NCBI RefSeq assembly: GCF_963678635.1
Contig: NC_087063.1
Location: 7,598,386 to 7,658,385 of the forward strand
Length of the DNA: 60,000 nt
Source of the DNA: Symsagittifera roscoffensis
Taxonomy: Eukaryota > Xenacoelomorpha > Acoela > Convolutidae
Reading direction: 5' to 3'
Made by a program: the position numbers and the translations under genes. Of the stretch, positions 13,564 to 25,900 are shown piece by piece. Positions within the stretch are counted from its first letter, which is position 1; each line of letters begins with the position of its first letter. The notes below the pieces were generated by a model. That model saw only the letters and a program-made list of their open reading frames with translations. It made no database searches and had not been told where the DNA came from.

Positions 13564-14043
13564 TCATTCAATAATTTTTAAAGTAAATTGTCCTTTTACA
13601 ACATCAATTTTTGTCACCTTCACTTGTACGTTTTGTCCAATTTGAAGCGATTGAATCAATCCAGGTCCATTTAGCGACATGGGGGCCAATCCTACAACTT
13701 TCGAACTCTTTAAATCGCAACAGTTCCTCAATTCAACAAACGCGCCGAAATCTGTGACATTAACAACCTTTCCAGCATATTCTGAATTCAATTTAACCTC
13801 TTCGTTACTTGAACCTGAAAACTTTTTCAGCGCTTCTTTTCGGTCAATGAAAACTCTCGCTCGTTTCAGATTACTCATTTCGTTCAGCCTGTCTTGCTCT
13901 GAAAACGACAAACTTTTCACAACAAACTCGAAATCGTTCAAAATATCCTTGTCCATCAATTTGTACTTTTGACGCATACTTTCAATTTCATTCAGCTTTC
14001 GTGAAATTTTTCTGCTCACTACGCCGTTTAAAATATCATCTGA
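13564..14043 (-). pseudogene. Truncated duplicate of SRBD1 terminal (S1) exon, unit 2
   Basis: Same structure as the unit 1 copy: open S1-domain frame, same stop, truncated at the tandem junction where AATTTCTTTCAG precedes ATGAT. Private changes are Lys for Thr (SRKISRK) and Gln for His near the end (VKGQFTLKIIE). The frame is intact, but no start or in-frame upstream exon is available. Confidence 0.85.
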
Positions 14044-15207
14044 AAGAAATTACAAACAGCCGATGTAAATCAAAACAATAAGAGCAACTACAATGCAGAT
14101 TGTGTATAGAAAGAAAAACAATTCTACGATGTGTCTACTACACCGACAAAACAAAAGCAGACAAACAATTTTTTTTCAAACAGACGTTTCTTTCAAACAG
14201 ATTATTTCCCGTTTGAAAAAAAAAAACAGGTCCTATCAGATTCGAACCTACGATCTTTGCTGTCCCAGGCGTATTTGTTACCTCCATACCAAGTGTACCG
14301 GAGACACATAGAAATTTGAAATTATTATGAACTGGAACTAAAAACACCGTTTCTAACTTTGACCGTTCTGTGAAGAAATGACTTACGGGAGAAAGTCTAG
14401 TACCCGATTGCAATACCCTTGCTTATCTCAAGGGTAAAAAAATTAAAGACATTCATTCACAATAAAATTAGCTTAGAGCACAAGAAAGGTAAGAAATGTG
14501 GAAACTAAGCCGATAAAACATAAGCAGACAACTAATAGGACCATGGTTTTTACTATACTAAATGCTTTCGGTTTAAAAAAACAGCTGCTGACCAAGGCCC
14601 TTAGCCGTCAATGAGTTTTCGAAACCAGTAGTTAAATTTGAATTTTCGAGAAATTGAGCATATTTGCTGCAGATTTGAATGCTGCGCAAGTGACTCGAAG
14701 AATTTGTTAAGGTAGTTATTATCCCGAAAAATCTATATTCCGATTTTATAACGCTTGCTAATCGCAAGCGTAATTAGCGAAAAGAGATCACATCGTTTTC
14801 AATAAAATCAGAAACTCAAATTAAAGTTTGATAATTTGGGTCATGTATTAGAAAAAACCAAAACTAACCAATGAAGCCAAAAAGCCCTCATCATCTGCAC
14901 AAAAATTAATACGCACACAACCGGTGCCGATCACAGCTGATTGTAAAAAGGAAGTTGCAAGTTGAGTTGGATTGTTTTCAAATGTGAGCCAGCTTAAAAG
15001 TGCAATTTGATCTTGCATTTTTGACATAACAGCTAAAATGGCATTGTCTCGATAGGAAAAAATTATGTCGACGAAATTAGAAATCAAATTGAAAAAGTTG
15101 TTTTCAGAAAAAAATTCTAGGCAAAGCCTGAACCGATTCAAACAACAGCTCTGTTACGTTTAAAACGCTATTAAAATGTTCATTTAAGTGCTTAACAAAA
15201 TACAACC

Positions 15208-15718
15208 TAGAGGCTAAGCTGCGCTTCGCAAACACTAGCGGTAAAAAAGACAAACACTAGCGAGAAAACGCATCTCTGTATAGTGAAATTGGAAAAGAAA
15301 GCCTTGAAAAACGAAATTTTAGCTATAGCGATTTGGAGGCCCTTGTCCTTGGATCTGCAACTACAAAGATTAACAGTTGCCAGTAAAAATAAAATGGCTG
15401 ATAGCACAAGAAAATCTGTGATGAGGCAACTAAGGCGACCAAACTTGAGCAGACAAAAGAAGTCCAACAGTTCAATTTTACCGGGAAAAAAATCAATTGT
15501 GTTTATACAGAAAAAAAATTCCGGGCGGGACTCAAACTCCTTGCCTTAGAGCGCAAATGCAAAGGAGTTACTTCTACGCCAAAAAGGAACGAGGCTGGAA
15601 CTTTCTGAGATTCAATAATAAACCAAAAAAGCGACAGTGACCAGGATTTGAATAAAAATTGTTTACAGAAAAAAAATTTTGTTGCCAATTACTAGACACT
15701 TGCTTTCGCAAGTGTAAT
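15208..15718 (-). mobile_element. SINE-like element with terminal hairpins (unit 3 copy)
   Basis: Near-identical copy of the element at 3788-4298, carried within tandem unit 3. Confidence 0.55.
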
Positions 15719-17742
15719 AAAATAAGAATTTCCATCAAAAGCACATTTTGAAGTTTTTGAGGTAGAACTTCATTTACTTTGGAGGAAGGATTTCCTTAAC
15801 CACTTGAATATTTACCTAAAACAATGATTTCTACAGGTAACAGCTGTTAATTGAATCAATTTAGGAAAAATTATTTCCTGAAAATTTACTTTACGTTTTG
15901 ATTTGAAAGCTAGTCATTATTGCCAAATATGGTCGCTCTAGTTGTTTGCCAGAGCTCAAAAAAGTAGAATAGCTGAACATAAAAAACCGACTCCGTTTTT
16001 CAAAGAAATCTTCTCACCCAAAGTAATTATCTGTGTAAGCCCCTGATTTCGAAGTTTTCAATAATCGTAGTCCAATTTTTGTTGACATAATGACTGAACA
16101 GACTATAATTCCGACTTTCGAAGAAAGTGACGGAATATTTCTACTCAAGTGTTTTTTTTATTCAAACATATTTCGTCTACTTGGCTAGCAATTTTCCAAG
16201 GAATTTTTCAAACTATTCGCAAGCGTAAATATCATTAGAAAACATTTTACCTGATACCATTTTTTCCAAGGTTACGGGCGCTTAAAAATAATCCGTTTGA
16301 GTTAATTAACGAGTGAACTATTTCGTGTTACTAACGCGTATGCTGCGGTTTAATCCTGTTCGAAAATCAGTCCGAAAATTAACGCAACCTTTTTAGTGTA
16401 AATAATACTTGGCCTTACGCGGAGCATATCACTAACACTTTACAGCGCGTGAGGGATAATTTTCATAAATAAAATCTAAAAACATTTGATTTTTTTGAAA
16501 AGTTATTCATTTTTTTTAAACTAACAATTTTATATACGTTAAAGACAGTCGGATGTTTGAGAGTTTCACCCTGATACGACCATTATTGTTTTTATTGCCG
16601 ATATTTGACAAATAAGCCATTAAATTCATGCCAGTTGATACGTTTTGAGCCTCTCAAACTTTCGTTCTAGTCCAGCTTCCTGCTAAACGGATGATCGTCA
16701 GACTAAGTTAGTTCTTACAACGCTTTGGCATTGTCAAATGGGTTATTTCGAACAAAAAAAGAAACAGCTACAAGTAGATTTCAGATTAATTTGCTTAAGT
16801 GCTTTTTTAATGGGCGGTCAATATTTTATTTTTTTTGCACTTAATCAATCTGTTGTCGACTTTAATAAAAACCACTTATCTGCGATTCGCAAAAATGGTG
16901 TTGCTTTTAGATTTGTTGAAATAATTGACTTTCCGCCATTTTGATTATTTGAAAACCAACTTTTTTTGAGAATTTTTTTTGTCAACAATCTTGTCGAGAA
17001 AACATTTTCAAACTGCGCTGTAATTGATGCCAATTTGACTAGCTGAATAAAATTAGAAGCGCGGTTCAAGATACCCAATCCAAATTAGTTAAACAATCAT
17101 TTACTTTAGATTGTATTTTCTTAATTATTTATTTCAAACAAATGCACACAAATTTTTTAATAAATACTAGAAACCTAACTTTTTCAGCCGATAAGAGCCA
17201 AGCACGTCACTTGCATGGATGTTTTAGGATTTTAAAGGACAATCGGAAAATTCTACTGAATTCTACGGTTACGTTATTTGTTTCGACCATAGTCAAAAGA
17301 GTTTTGAAGAATTATTGCGTAGGATGTATTTTCTTGTTCTAATTTCAGAAACATCGAAAAACGGTTTTCATAAATATTTTAAAATACTTTAGGTGACGAT
17401 AATCACTGGTCAAAATACAAATTTTTCAGAATAATTTTCAAATGGTAAGTCATTTTCTAAGTAAAACATTGAAAATTTTGTTTGCCTTTTCACATAAATT
17501 TTCATTTCATCTAAATTGGAGCTAAACATGAAATATTTTTGCCGTTTCTGATTAAGCGTTTTTTTGAGTTGGTGGTGGTCGAACCATTCTGGGCAAATTT
17601 TAAATTAATCGGTTACTATGTTTAAATATCCGTTCTCACATTGCTGTCAATGTTTTAGTTGCAATCGGTCAACTAGTCTAGAGGCTGCACTTCATAAAAA
17701 AGACAGTCGATGCTTCGAAAAATGAAGCTGGTTTAAAAGCAT

Positions 17743-18273
17743 AGCCAATAGACAAGTGGAAAAGAGTCAAAGAAAGCAAAGAAATAGAAAACATACTCAC
17801 TTGTTTATCAAAAAAATCTCAACTTTCGAAATTCGAAGAAAAAAGTCGATGGGCCTTTAACTAATCTCTTTGAATTTCCTGAAAAAATTTTTTGGACGCT
17901 TTTTCATAAATGTAACCCAATTGGAGAAAAGTAGATCAAGGAAAAATTTGTAAACTGAAATCCACTAACGAAATCAGAAATCGATCATGTCTTTCTGGAT
18001 CTTTACACTTTTGCCGTTCAATAACGGAGTTTTCCTTCATCTTAGGAGAGCAAAAGAATTTAAAAAAATCAAAAGTCAAATAGCGATAAAATAAGAATTT
18101 GAGCTTGAAAAATTTTAAAACCAATTCATGAAAAATAATTATCACGACCTGTATAAGAGTCTGAACTACATTCATCGACTCTTTCAAATAAGTTGCTTCA
18201 AAATGAAGATTTCTGACTTCTAGTGAGTTCGAGCCCCAAACCATCATGCTCACGAACTTACAGTGATCCAACT
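17743..18273. repeat. Interspersed repeat R1 (unit 3 copy)
   Basis: Same R1 sequence as at 6330-6860, present through the tandem duplication. Confidence 0.55.
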
Positions 18274-18802
18274 GGATCAAACTCTGTTGACACTGTCCTT
18301 ATTTGGTTTGCCCTTGAAACTTTGAGTATTTTTTGCCATTGAAACTTCTTTGCCCTTAAACTTTGAGTTCTATAAAAACACGGTTTCCTCAATATAACAT
18401 TACGCTACGCTCATTCCAAGCTTGGTATAAGGCGTTTTTGAGCCAATTTTGATTACATCAAAGAAAGGTCACAGGGGTCTATGATGTATCATATTGAAAC
18501 TTTTCAGCTGTGATTTGGCTTCCCAAACAAATTTTCGAAAAAATTTCTTGGAGTCAACCGAAGAACAATTTTTCTGCACCCCAGAAAGCGTCCCCCCTCA
18601 AAATAAAAATAAATGATTATTATGTTTGCATAAAATGATCTGTAGATCTGATGATACAGATTTTTTTTTGTGAAGATTTAAAATACCCTTTTTTCTAAAT
18701 TAACCAATTTTCAATTATTTCCTTTGATAACTGTGGTCAGAGTATTTTATGCCAGATTCACTGCAATCGGCTACTATTAAAAATAAGGCTCGGTTTCATA
18801 TA

Positions 18803-18808
18803 TTTATT
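18803..18808 (-). terminator. Candidate SRBD1 poly(A) signal
   Basis: AATAAA on the minus strand about 450 bp beyond the SRBD1 stop codon. It is the clearest hexamer I noticed downstream of the true terminal exon. In AT-rich DNA this motif is common, so support is weak. Confidence 0.25.
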
Positions 18809-19255
18809 TCCTGTACAAAGACTCCTTCAACAAAAAGCAACAAACAAAACAAAATATATCTATTTTGACCGTGGCTTTAATCCAGTAGTTCAAAACCACT
18901 AACGATTAAGTTATCTGAATTGATCAGAAGCCATTTTAAATTATTAGTAAAGTGAAATCATAAAAATTAAACGCTGCAATTAGCCATCACCCCTCCCCCA
19001 CAATAAATGGCATCAACTTAGTGAACTATGTCCTAATTAAAACTCACCCAATCAGAAATCTGCAAAATTCACCAAAACTAACTTTAACACAGAGGTGAAA
19101 AAAAGTGCAAGAAACTGACAGAGGCAAAGCGGAGCTTTGCATTACTTGCGTTTAAAATTATTTTCCATAACTTCAGCGTATAAAAAATTACTCTTAATAA
19201 TATTTCTCACCAATATTAAATAGTAAACCAATATAAACAAACTCAAAACAATTCA

Positions 19256-19952
19256 TCATTCAATAATTTTTAAAGTAAAATGTCCTTTTACAACATCAAT
19301 TTTTGTCACCTTCACTTGTACATTTTGTCCAATTTGAAGCGATTGAATCAATCCAGGTCCATTTAGCGACATGGGGGCCAATCCTACAACTTTCGAACTC
19401 TTTAAATCGCAACAGTTCCTCAATTCAACAAACGCGCCAAAATCTGTGACATTAACAACCTTTCCAGCATATTCTGAATTTAATTTAACCTCTTCGTTAG
19501 TTGAACCTGAAAACTTTTTCAGCGCTTCTTTTCGGTCAATGAAAACTCTCGCTCGTTTCAGATTACTCATTTCGTTCAGCCTGTCTTGCTCTGAAAACGA
19601 CAAACATTTCACAACAAACTCGAAATCGTTCAAAATATCCTTGTCCATCAATTTGTACTTTTGTCGCATACTTTCAATTTCATTCAGCTTTCGTGAAATT
19701 GTTCTGCTCACAACGCCGTTTAAAATATCATCTGATGAAATTTTGTTCATGCTCAAGCAATGAAGGACTTGTTCTGCTATAGAATACATACTGGGATGTA
19801 TATTCGTCACGTCAAATGGATTTTCTTCGAAATATTTCTCGCCAGTTTTACTCTGTTTTGTTGTTTTCGCAGTCCCAGTTTTCCGTTTCTTCGCACTTGG
19901 ATCGTCATCATTTACTGTTCTGCTGTCCGATTGCCATTTTTGGCCAATCTTT
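19256..19952 (-). CDS. SRBD1: SRBD1 exon 6: linker and S1 RNA-binding domain, stop
   Basis: Acceptor TTTTTCTAG/A completes an Arg codon and is followed by KIGQKWQSDSR, a basic stretch (SAKKRKTG), the family-typical NPFDVTNIHPSMYSIAE, and the S1 domain ending at KIIE then TGA. This is the only full copy of the exon; two truncated copies lie in the tandem array. Confidence 0.93.
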
Positions 19953-22900
19953 CTAGAAAAACAAAACAGGAAGTGAATTCTTGCGAAACTGTTTGGCTTG
20001 GATATGTAATTTTTCTTTTTGTTAAAATTGCAAAAAACTCAATGGACGCTTTTCAAGACAAATAACATTATTTTTTTACTTTTTAAGCCTTTTAGAATAA
20101 ATGAACAATTAAACATCATTACCGATCAAAATTTGTAATTGAATTAAATATGAAAGGTTTATGTAATACCTGATTTTAGATTCAATTACACTTTGGTTCT
20201 GGCAACTTGGGTATATTTTGACGAACCCTGCGCATTGCTCAAACGTCTTCTCTCCCAGTCCCTTAACTGCACTTCTCAATTGCTCTCTAAAAATCAAAGC
20301 ATCCATTTCTTGTTTATCGAACATAGCGAAAAGACAGCTGGAAAGGAGTCAATGAACACAAGGAAATAAAAAACGACTTGTTTTTTTTTTAACTTTCGAA
20401 TTTCCAACTAAAAATATATGACCATGAAGCTCTTTGAGTTTCAAGAAAAACCTATGCTCGAAAAATATTTGATGAACAAACTCCATTTAGAACAATAAAT
20501 AAAGTTTTTGTTCCGCTAGGATATCAGGAAATTAAAATCCACTTTCGAAATTAGAATTAGATCACTTTTTTGTGACCTCTACACTTTTGCTGTTCGATAA
20601 ATGAGCTCGCCTTCTTTAGAAAAAAGTGAACTGCACTTGAAAAAAACAATCATGAGTCAACCGCAAAAAAAATCATCACGATCTATATAAGCGTCTTCAC
20701 TACGTTCATGGACTCTTCAAAAGCTTTCGAAATGAAGTTTTCTGTAGAAAAAAAATAAACTAAACTTGAAAAGAAATCATAAGTCAAGCCGCAAAAAATC
20801 AAAAAAAAACATCACGAACTATATAAGCGTCTTCACTACGTTCAGGCAGGGACACTTCAAAAGGTTTCGAAATAAAGTTTCTTGCAATTTCGAAAAACTT
20901 CACAAAGAGATTGAGTGAAAATTTTTCCAAAAAACGCTGATCATTCGTTTCGCTAACTGAAAACCATTCGATTAAGAATAGCCGGTTGCTTGCAAGTAGC
21001 ACATAATGTTCCGGCCACATTCATAAAAACTACTAATAAAAATTCTTCAAATTAATACGTTTATCAAATGAGGGTCGTCTTTTGTGCGTGGTTTGATGAG
21101 ATACACTTGCGTGAAAAATTAGAAAACTAGGAATAATTGACAACTGTTCTTTGCAAACAAACAAAAAACGAAAAACTACATTTTTTTGCACTATATTTTT
21201 TATTATTTTTTGAGAACGTTTGTTTTTGTCAGGGATGTGCCAGATAAAGCTTTCAAATGTAGTTTTCGTTGGCAAAAATTAAGTTCTTTAAGCCTAAGTA
21301 ACCAATTTAACAAGTTATCATCACTTCATTCGTTCGCTTCATTCGGTCAAAATTAAAAGAAAAATCAAAAATCTCAAACCGGTTTTTCTCGACACTGGGA
21401 AAATGTTTAATGTCGTTCGAACCACGACTAAAAGAACTTCCATGTCATATATCTTTCAACCCAGTTTGATGATTCTAAGTCGTACCTGATTTTGCATGGA
21501 AAAAAGAGAAACACCCGAATACAAAGTTGCTCCCCATTTTCCAAATGGTCGGAACAATAACTAAATTAAACATACATACTTGACACTGCGACAACAGTTT
21601 CTCATTCTTTTTTCTTTCGAAATCGGAATCACAACTTACATGCCTCAAGCATGATACAACGCGTGACGCGAACAGAACTTTTTTATATAGTAGAAAAAAT
21701 TGCATGAAAAAATCCACCCTACTCCATAGTCCCTTCCAGTCACTTCGTGACCTGATGGGAATAAAAGGCAAGAGAAAAATTTTTCCAAATAGCAGCAACA
21801 AAAAATATTAGATCCTATACTACACAACCAAAATTATGGGAAATTATCTATTACGGCTCAAAATAAAACTTAGAGGCAGTAAATGTAAACTTGGCTTTAA
21901 AAAAACTTATATCGGAGCAAAAACTCCATAAAAAACAGAAAAACAGAAGAACAACTACTCGAAAACATAGTCTAACACTGACAGCTTTTTATAAACAGGT
22001 CGCTGTTCTTTGAATCACCTGAAATCTATGTTCAAATTGATAATGTGAATGAAACCCACAAAACTTCAATTAAAAACTATCAGTCCAAAAACCTCAAATT
22101 ATATTGAAAAACTTGATGCTACTAGAAATAAGTTAAATGTATCAGAAGACTGAAAAGCTAGGAAATTTGAAATTTATATTTTAACGTAATGAGTGAAATT
22201 TAAACTTTTAACTTAAAAGTCTGAAATCGTTTAAAAATTTCGATGCTGGTCGCGAGTGTGAAAAAGTTTTTGAACTACTGCAATTATATAAGTGTCATTT
22301 CCAAAAAAAGAATTGTCGTTTAAGATTACGGATTGAAAGAACTGAGTAATACTAATACAAATCTTTATTGAATACCTCGATACGAATCTGCAATCTGGCA
22401 TATTCTCTCTGCACTTGACAATTTTTTCAGCCAGACCAGGTCCCAACCCAGCGACATGTTGAAGCACATGTGCACCTGCTGTATTCAGATCCACGCCAGA
22501 GAAAGACACAAACTCCTGTACAAAAACAGTACTGAATAATTTAGCAAAACTTCAAAAATACAGTTAGTTCAAAGTTCTAGGTTGAAACTTTTTGAAGTTC
22601 ATAGCGTTTAAAACCAAGTTTCCTCTAACTTCATTCTCATGGCAATTTTCGAGGGAATTTTGGATTTCAATGTTAGGTTCACAGCGGCGACAATACAAGA
22701 AAAGCCGCTAAGTCAAAAAAAGAAATCAAAAACTTCGAAACAAACCAGATCTATCAAAATGAAAAGAACTAATTTTTAAAACATGCCAAGCCAAATGAGC
22801 AGAAAACGTTTGAGACAAAAAAATTCTTAAAACCTACAAAAAAGTTTAGTCCCCTCCCCTCGAAGCACAACCATACACACACACACAAAACACTTGGAAA

Positions 22901-25900
22901 TTTGAAAAAATTTAATGAAAATTTTAAAAATTTGTCGAAAATAATGGATCGACCAAAACCTTCATATCGTCGCCTTGATTTTGTTCGAAACAAAAACCCT
23001 CTCAAAAAATGCCAAATAAAGTAATTGAAATTAGCATCGAAACAAAATTAACAAAGCGGTAATAAAGCCGACAATTCTTGAGCATACTTAATTTGAGCTG
23101 GAGAAAAAATAACGAAAAAAAAAACAACAAAAAAACGAAATAAAACCATATACTGAAATTGGAGTTGGCAAAGTAACAAGCAGCATAAAAAAAATGGGCA
23201 TCTAAAAAGCAGACATGCTCAGAAAACTTGTCTGTTAGTTAACGAAAGTACAGTTTTGAAGATGACGAAAATTTTAGTCATCCTGTGAACAATGTTGTTA
23301 ACAGGAAAAACAGCCTAGAACCCGGTTGCAACACCCTTGCTTATCGCGAAGGTAATAATACGGAGTATTAGTTCTTGTTACAGAAAACAGATGCAAAATT
23401 CGCGATAAATGCTTTAAAAAAAATCGCTTGATTTCTGAAAAAAATCAGCCGTTCAGAAAAGCAGACGAACCTGAAGAGTGTCTTTCATTGAAATCACTGT
23501 CTTTGCATTCGGCAAGTCGTGTTGATATTGTCCGACTGATAAGTTTTGCGGAGGTACCCGAGACAACTCGCTGATTGGATCTCTGAGTCGTCTGGCCAAT
23601 GAGATTGCACTTCGAAGTCCTGCTTCCATATTAGGAAACTCTTTCTCGGCCTCCGAGCTCACACTCCAAATTGAAACTCCTGCCTCGCCAATTGTAGTAA
23701 GTTTAGGTTCGGTTGGCCCTCGAATATCTGCAAACATTAGAACAAAAACCGCCGATTTGCCGATAGTTCATAACATGATGAAAGAGAAAAGAAATGAAGA
23801 AAACTATCCAAGATCAAAAAAAATTACATAACTGGAATCTTACCAAAAATTTAATACAAGTCTTGGAAAAAGCAACAACCTCGCCGATAGATCATCTTTA
23901 CAGTCAAACCTGTGAAATCAAATAGTCAGAGTAAACGTTTCCTTTATTACGCTGAATTGTACTTTGGCAGTTTTGAGAGCTATATGACACATAAATCAAA
24001 AATTTACATACGTCAAAAATTCAAAAACTTGACTTTCCGAAATCAATAACTTCTTCTGCAATAAGAAGGTCGTGGCCGATTAAGCAGAAAATTCCCAAAA
24101 CCGGGGTTCCCAAAATTCCCAAAACCAGGGCAGTTTTCGAGAAAGACAAAAAGTTTCCGAAATACTGTCAATAAATCAAAAATTTAACTTTTATTACAAA
24201 TCACACTTTTTTAGAAAATATTTGAAAGTAGCCACTGGAAAGAAGAGAAACACACAATCTGCTGTTTCGATTGAAGTCAAAAACTTGGGATTTGAAATGG
24301 CAGTTTTCGAGAAGAGTCGAATAGTTTCAAAAGACAGCAAACCAATTATTGACTTTTCCGATGGCCATAACTTTTGCGAAACAAAAAAAATTGGGTGTAA
24401 CAGGATTATGCAGGGGAGCATTTCACAATCTGTTAATTTGATTAATCCAAAATCTCAGAGTTGGGCGGGTAGGTTTCGAGATAAGTCAAAAAGAATAAAA
24501 AAACGGTCAAAAAATCAAACATTTGACTATTCCGAGGGCCATGACTTTTTGTGGAGAAAAATTTGAGCGTAGCCGTTTATGCAACGGAAGTTCCAATAAC
24601 CTGTTTTGTCAATTGAACCCAAAATCCAAGATTTAGGAGGAGATTTTCTGAGAAAAGGAAAAAAATCCAAAAAAAATTGAAGGCTGTAGACAGTAGTGTA
24701 AAGTATAAAGAGATGAGAAGATTATGCACACAGGGGATTAGGCAGACTTTAGATTGACATGCCTGTTTTGAAATACGGTAGAGTAGTTTTCTACTGAGCT
24801 AAAATTTTTCCGAAAAATTTTCGAAAATTCTCAAAGAAGAAAAAATGAAAAAACCCTATCCCATACATTTTCATAATACCTGATTTTGTCGAAAATGAAT
24901 TTTGTGGCCGTTTACATAACACAATATAGGTTGAAAAAGCCAGTTAAACATCAGGCGAAACCATTTGGTCAAAAAAAACTTTAGAAAAAAAAACAAAATT
25001 GCTCATAATCAGACTTGGTAACATGACAAATTAAAGAACTTTCAATTACTGTAAAAAAATTTAGTATAAAAAAAAATCAATGCTTCACAAAGTAGGCCGA
25101 TAAAAACTAGCACCAGATAAATGGTTTCTTTATCCCAATTTTCTGTCACTTTTTTCTCGAAAGATCAATTGCATTAGATGAAAAATGCTAGAATTAATAG
25201 TAATAAGAGTTAAAACAACGTTCTGTCTCTTTTCCAAGTGTACAATTTAGTCTGAAAATTTAGACCAGTTTTTCTCAAAACTAAAGCAGCTTTTTCAATT
25301 GTTTTTTTTTCGAATCCGAACCACGGCTGAAATATCTTCATCATGATTCCAAAATTGACCACCTGAGAACTTTTTTGAGTTGGTCACAATCGACCCGAAA
25401 TAAAAACACGTTCTACCATAGTTTCTCCCCACCACGCGAAGAGACTGGGAACAAAGAGTTTTTAGAAACATAAAAATCAGGCTCAAACTTCAGAAACTAG
25501 TTTAACAAAACTGATTTTGATAGGAATTGCAGTGCTGGTTCAAAAACCTTTTTCTCAAATTGAGTTAAGATGAGACAAAAAAAGAAAAAAAAAGTTGCTT
25601 AGAATTTCACCAGAATTATTATGCTGCAATTTTTTCGCCGAAATTCTCAACCAAAATTGTACCAAAAATTGGTCATTTTGGCTTTTTAAAATAATCAATA
25701 ATTACGCTGAAACTACCGGGTTAAAAAAAGAGAAAGCTTTAAAGCAAAGATTTTGATTTTTATATAGTATATTGATTTTTAACTATCAAACAAAAAAATT
25801 CTCTTATATAGTTTTTTTTTGGAAAACTAAGCCGTTTAGAACTTTGTTGGACTGTGTGAGAAGCTTCTTTTATAATTTTCTCATCAATTAACTAGGTAGT

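Larger units (their letters stand above)
8336..14043. repeat. Tandem segmental repeat, unit 2 of 3 (5708 bp)
   Basis: Direct copy of 2624-8335. It shares several variants with unit 3 against unit 1, for instance the sequence after gcaatcggt near 11960 and the base in attgactttcc near 11222. The junction with unit 1 at 8335/8336 and with unit 3 at 14043/14044 is the same fusion of SRBD1 exon sequence to SINE sequence. The two junctions therefore derive from one original breakpoint. Confidence 0.95.
14044..19735. repeat. Tandem segmental repeat, unit 3 of 3 (about 5692 bp)
   Basis: From 14044 to about 18355 this unit is nearly identical to units 1 and 2. From about 18355 to 19735 it is visibly more diverged: ttctataaa for ttttataaa, ggtataagg for ggtctaagg, a shortened stretch near 18640, and several changes in the exon. 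At its right edge the sequence continues into the complete SRBD1 terminal exon, so this end is the ancestral context. Confidence 0.93.

Noticed and set aside
24222-24566. 114-codon plus-strand open frame as a gene
   Set aside because: It runs through a degenerate tandem repeat; the two halves translate to related text, as expected for repeat-derived frames.
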